A stretch of DNA of 7,864 nucleotides from an uncultured Blautia sp. (GTDB lineage: Bacteria; Bacillota; Clostridia; Lachnospirales; Lachnospiraceae): NCBI GenBank assembly GCA_900543715.1, contig UQSX01000113.1:1-7864 (forward strand), given 5' to 3'. The notes under the pieces were generated by a model. The model had not been told where the DNA came from, ran no database searches, and was given only the letters and a program-made list of their open reading frames with translations. Below are positions 6,335-7,864 of the stretch, piece by piece. Position numbers and translations under genes: made by a program. The stretch's first letter is position 1. Every line of letters begins with the position of its first letter.

Positions 6335-7864
6335 GCGTAAAAAATATAATAAAGGTTACGAATAGAGGACTTTCTCCGGTGCTGTCAATAACTCAAGGAA
6401 CAGATGCAGTAAAATTTGAATTTACAATATCTGATTATAATATTCCATCTGGAAGCAGCGCTGTAGCATATAATATCCAGCCCACAGGAAATATTGTAAA
6501 TCAGCTCTGCAGCATATCCGGAAATACCATATCAATTACACCAAGAGCATATTTCTTCCTCAGAGGAAAGAACTATATGCAGTTTCAGATTATAAATAAC
6601 AAAAAGAACCTGTTTAGCTTTCTGATTGAGGTCTGGTGTTTACCAAACATTTCAGAGCCGGAAGTTAAAGAGCTACAGGATCCGACTGTAGTATCACAAC
6701 TTCTGTCTCAGATTGGAACGCTAAATGCCCGGTTTGACAATATTATTGCACTTCCAGATGGGGCAACGACAGCAGACGCAGAATTGGTGGATATACGTGT
6801 GGGCGTTGATGGAAAAACATACGAAACTGCGGGTGAAGCTGTAAGGGGACAGGTAACAGAAGTAAATGAGCGAATAACAGAAACTATTGGCTCTATAATA
6901 TCAAAGATTGTGAATTCTGACACACCAGTAAAGATTAAATTATTAGGTGATTCTATAACACATGGGCAAGGTGGAAGCGGATTTTCCCAAGACGGCGAAG
7001 AAATAATGACAGTGACAAATTGGGGAGAAAATCCAACATATACTTTCAAGATTAACACTAAAGGAATATGCTGGGCAAATATGCTAAAACAATATTTTAA
7101 AGAAAAATTTAATTGCACAGTTATTAATTATGGGTGTGCTGGGATTGACTCAAATACATTGATTAACAATATCAATACCTTAATTTCTGAAGATGATGAT
7201 ATTATAATTTGCATGATTGGAACAAACGATAGAAACCATGGAAATTTAATAACTTTCGAAAACAATTTGCGTAACATTGTGAAATATTGCCTTGATGAAG
7301 ATAAAAAAGTAATTCTTATGTCAAGCATACCTGCCTCTGCATCTAACGAGGAAAACAAAGCGGTCCATATGGAAGACATAGATAATGTGATTATGAAAGT
7401 TTCATATGAAAATCATATGGAATACATTAGCGTGTATAAATTATTTACAGAATATTGCGAATACAAAAATGTTAATATAGATACTCTGCTATCAGACGGA
7501 CTTCACCCTAATGATAATGGATATCTTATAATGTTTTACTTGATCTGCAACGCTTTAGGAATTGCCATTAATGAAAATTTAGAAGGGATTACCGGGATCA
7601 GCGGGACTGACAAAAAAATTATTGGAGCTATCAGTGGAATAGGGACTAAAAGCACATTAGATGCGGATATAATAGAATTGAAAAATGCTGATTCCTCTGT
7701 AATTTACAATTTGATGATTACAGCTAAAACTCCGGAACAGAATGGAACTCCCACACCGGATAACATGATCCCACTTTCGATTACCTCTGATCCGGTCAGC
7801 CTATTTATTTCCGGAAAAAATCTGATTTCTTCGTATGCTTTTTTATTTAGTAATGGTACTTATC
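6331..7864 (+). CDS. Baseplate/receptor-binding protein: BppU-type N-terminus plus SGNH (GDSL) hydrolase, 3' end outside window
   Basis: The frame is open from ATG 6331 to the window end, 511 full codons with no stop. Residues 1-104 resemble the BppU N-terminal domain that docks baseplate proteins to the tail tip (FEFTISDYNIPSG, then a GNIVNQLCSISGNTISI stretch). Residues 113-198 are a linker with a predicted coil and the pattern LPDGATTADAELVDIRVGVD at 141-160, followed by AGEAVRGQV. Residues about 200-413 are an SGNH/GDSL hydrolase: LLGDSITHG (Ser208), NYGCAG (Gly271), MIGTND (Asn299) and DGLHPND (Asp389, His392). All catalytic blocks are present, so it should be active, most likely as an esterase or deacetylase on surface glycans. 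From 414 a new region begins with PEQNGTPTPDN (468-478), seen in Clostridia phage fibre proteins. The hydrolase segment is much more AT-rich than the lysin gene, suggesting domain exchange. Confidence 0.9.
   Translation, partial: MSVKNIIKVTNRGLSPVLSITQGTDAVKFEFTISDYNIPSGSSAVAYNIQPTGNIVNQLCSISGNTISITPRAYFFLRGKNYMQFQIINNKKNLFSFLIEVWCLPNISEPEVKELQDPTVVSQLLSQIGTLNARFDNIIALPDGATTADAELVDIRVGVDGKTYETAGEAVRGQVTEVNERITETIGSIISKIVNSDTPVKIKLLGDSITHGQGGSGFSQDGEEIMTVTNWGENPTYTFKINTKGICWANMLKQYFKEKFNCTVINYGCAGIDSNTLINNINTLISEDDDIIICMIGTNDRNHGNLITFENNLRNIVKYCLDEDKKVILMSSIPASASNEENKAVHMEDIDNVIMKVSYENHMEYISVYKLFTEYCEYKNVNIDTLLSDGLHPNDNGYLIMFYLICNALGIAINENLEGITGISGTDKKIIGAISGIGTKSTLDADIIELKNADSSVIYNLMITAKTPEQNGTPTPDNMIPLSITSDPVSLFISGKNLISSYAFLFSNGTY

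Noticed and set aside
6708..7379. Two minus-strand open frames opposite the adsorption gene
   Set aside because: The plus strand here encodes a complete SGNH catalytic domain; the minus-strand frames show no domain and are shadows.
1..7864. CRISPR array, tRNA or rRNA gene, insertion sequence, attachment site, defence gene
   Set aside because: I saw no spaced direct repeats, cloverleaf-like segment, transposase or integrase sequence. Almost every base is in tail genes.

Overview
The window is one continuous block of plus-strand late genes from a long-tailed (siphovirus-type) bacteriophage or prophage: the tail, baseplate and adsorption module. Strong AGGAGG-type ribosome binding sites, moderate to low GC, stop/start overlaps between genes and the protein families all point to a Firmicutes host, probably a Clostridia or Lachnospiraceae-type bacterium. 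That host guess is inference. No integrase, lysis, head or replication gene is visible, so lytic phage and prophage cannot be told apart.

Layout, left to right. (1) 1-201 is the C-terminal end of a gene, probably the major tail tube protein. (2) 204-548 is a small tail assembly chaperone (lambda gpG-like). A nine-A run at 507-515 would let ribosomes slip -1 into an extension ending at 694, giving the gpGT-like fusion. (3) 684-2621 is the tape measure protein, 645 aa. (4) 2627-3343 is the distal tail (Dit) protein. (5) 3340-5286 is the tail-associated Tal/endopeptidase-tail protein with a beta-rich C-terminal extension. (6) 5286-6272 is a virion-associated cell-wall hydrolase with an N-terminal lysozyme domain and a C-terminal NlpC/P60-like cysteine peptidase. 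(7) 6331-7864 is an open-ended receptor-binding/baseplate protein: a BppU-type N-terminal domain, a linker with a recurrent motif, a GDSL/SGNH esterase domain with all its catalytic blocks, and the start of a C-terminal domain cut by the window edge.

How they work together: the two chaperone forms hold the tape measure while tube subunits polymerise around it. Dit and Tal close the tail tip. The lysin opens peptidoglycan locally during DNA entry. The BppU/SGNH protein binds, and probably trims ester groups from, surface glycans during adsorption. Most junctions are very tight (2-nt gap, 11-nt overlap, 5-nt gap, 4-nt ATGA overlap, 1-nt TAATG overlap); the only real gap is 58 nt before the adsorption gene. 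No promoter or terminator was found, which fits transcription from a late promoter upstream.

This is largely a standard tail module, not an unknown system. The parts most worth a second look are the tightly bounded frameshift site with a perfect hairpin next to it, two neighbouring hairpins inside the tape measure gene, and the AT-rich SGNH segment that looks like a swapped-in adsorption cassette.
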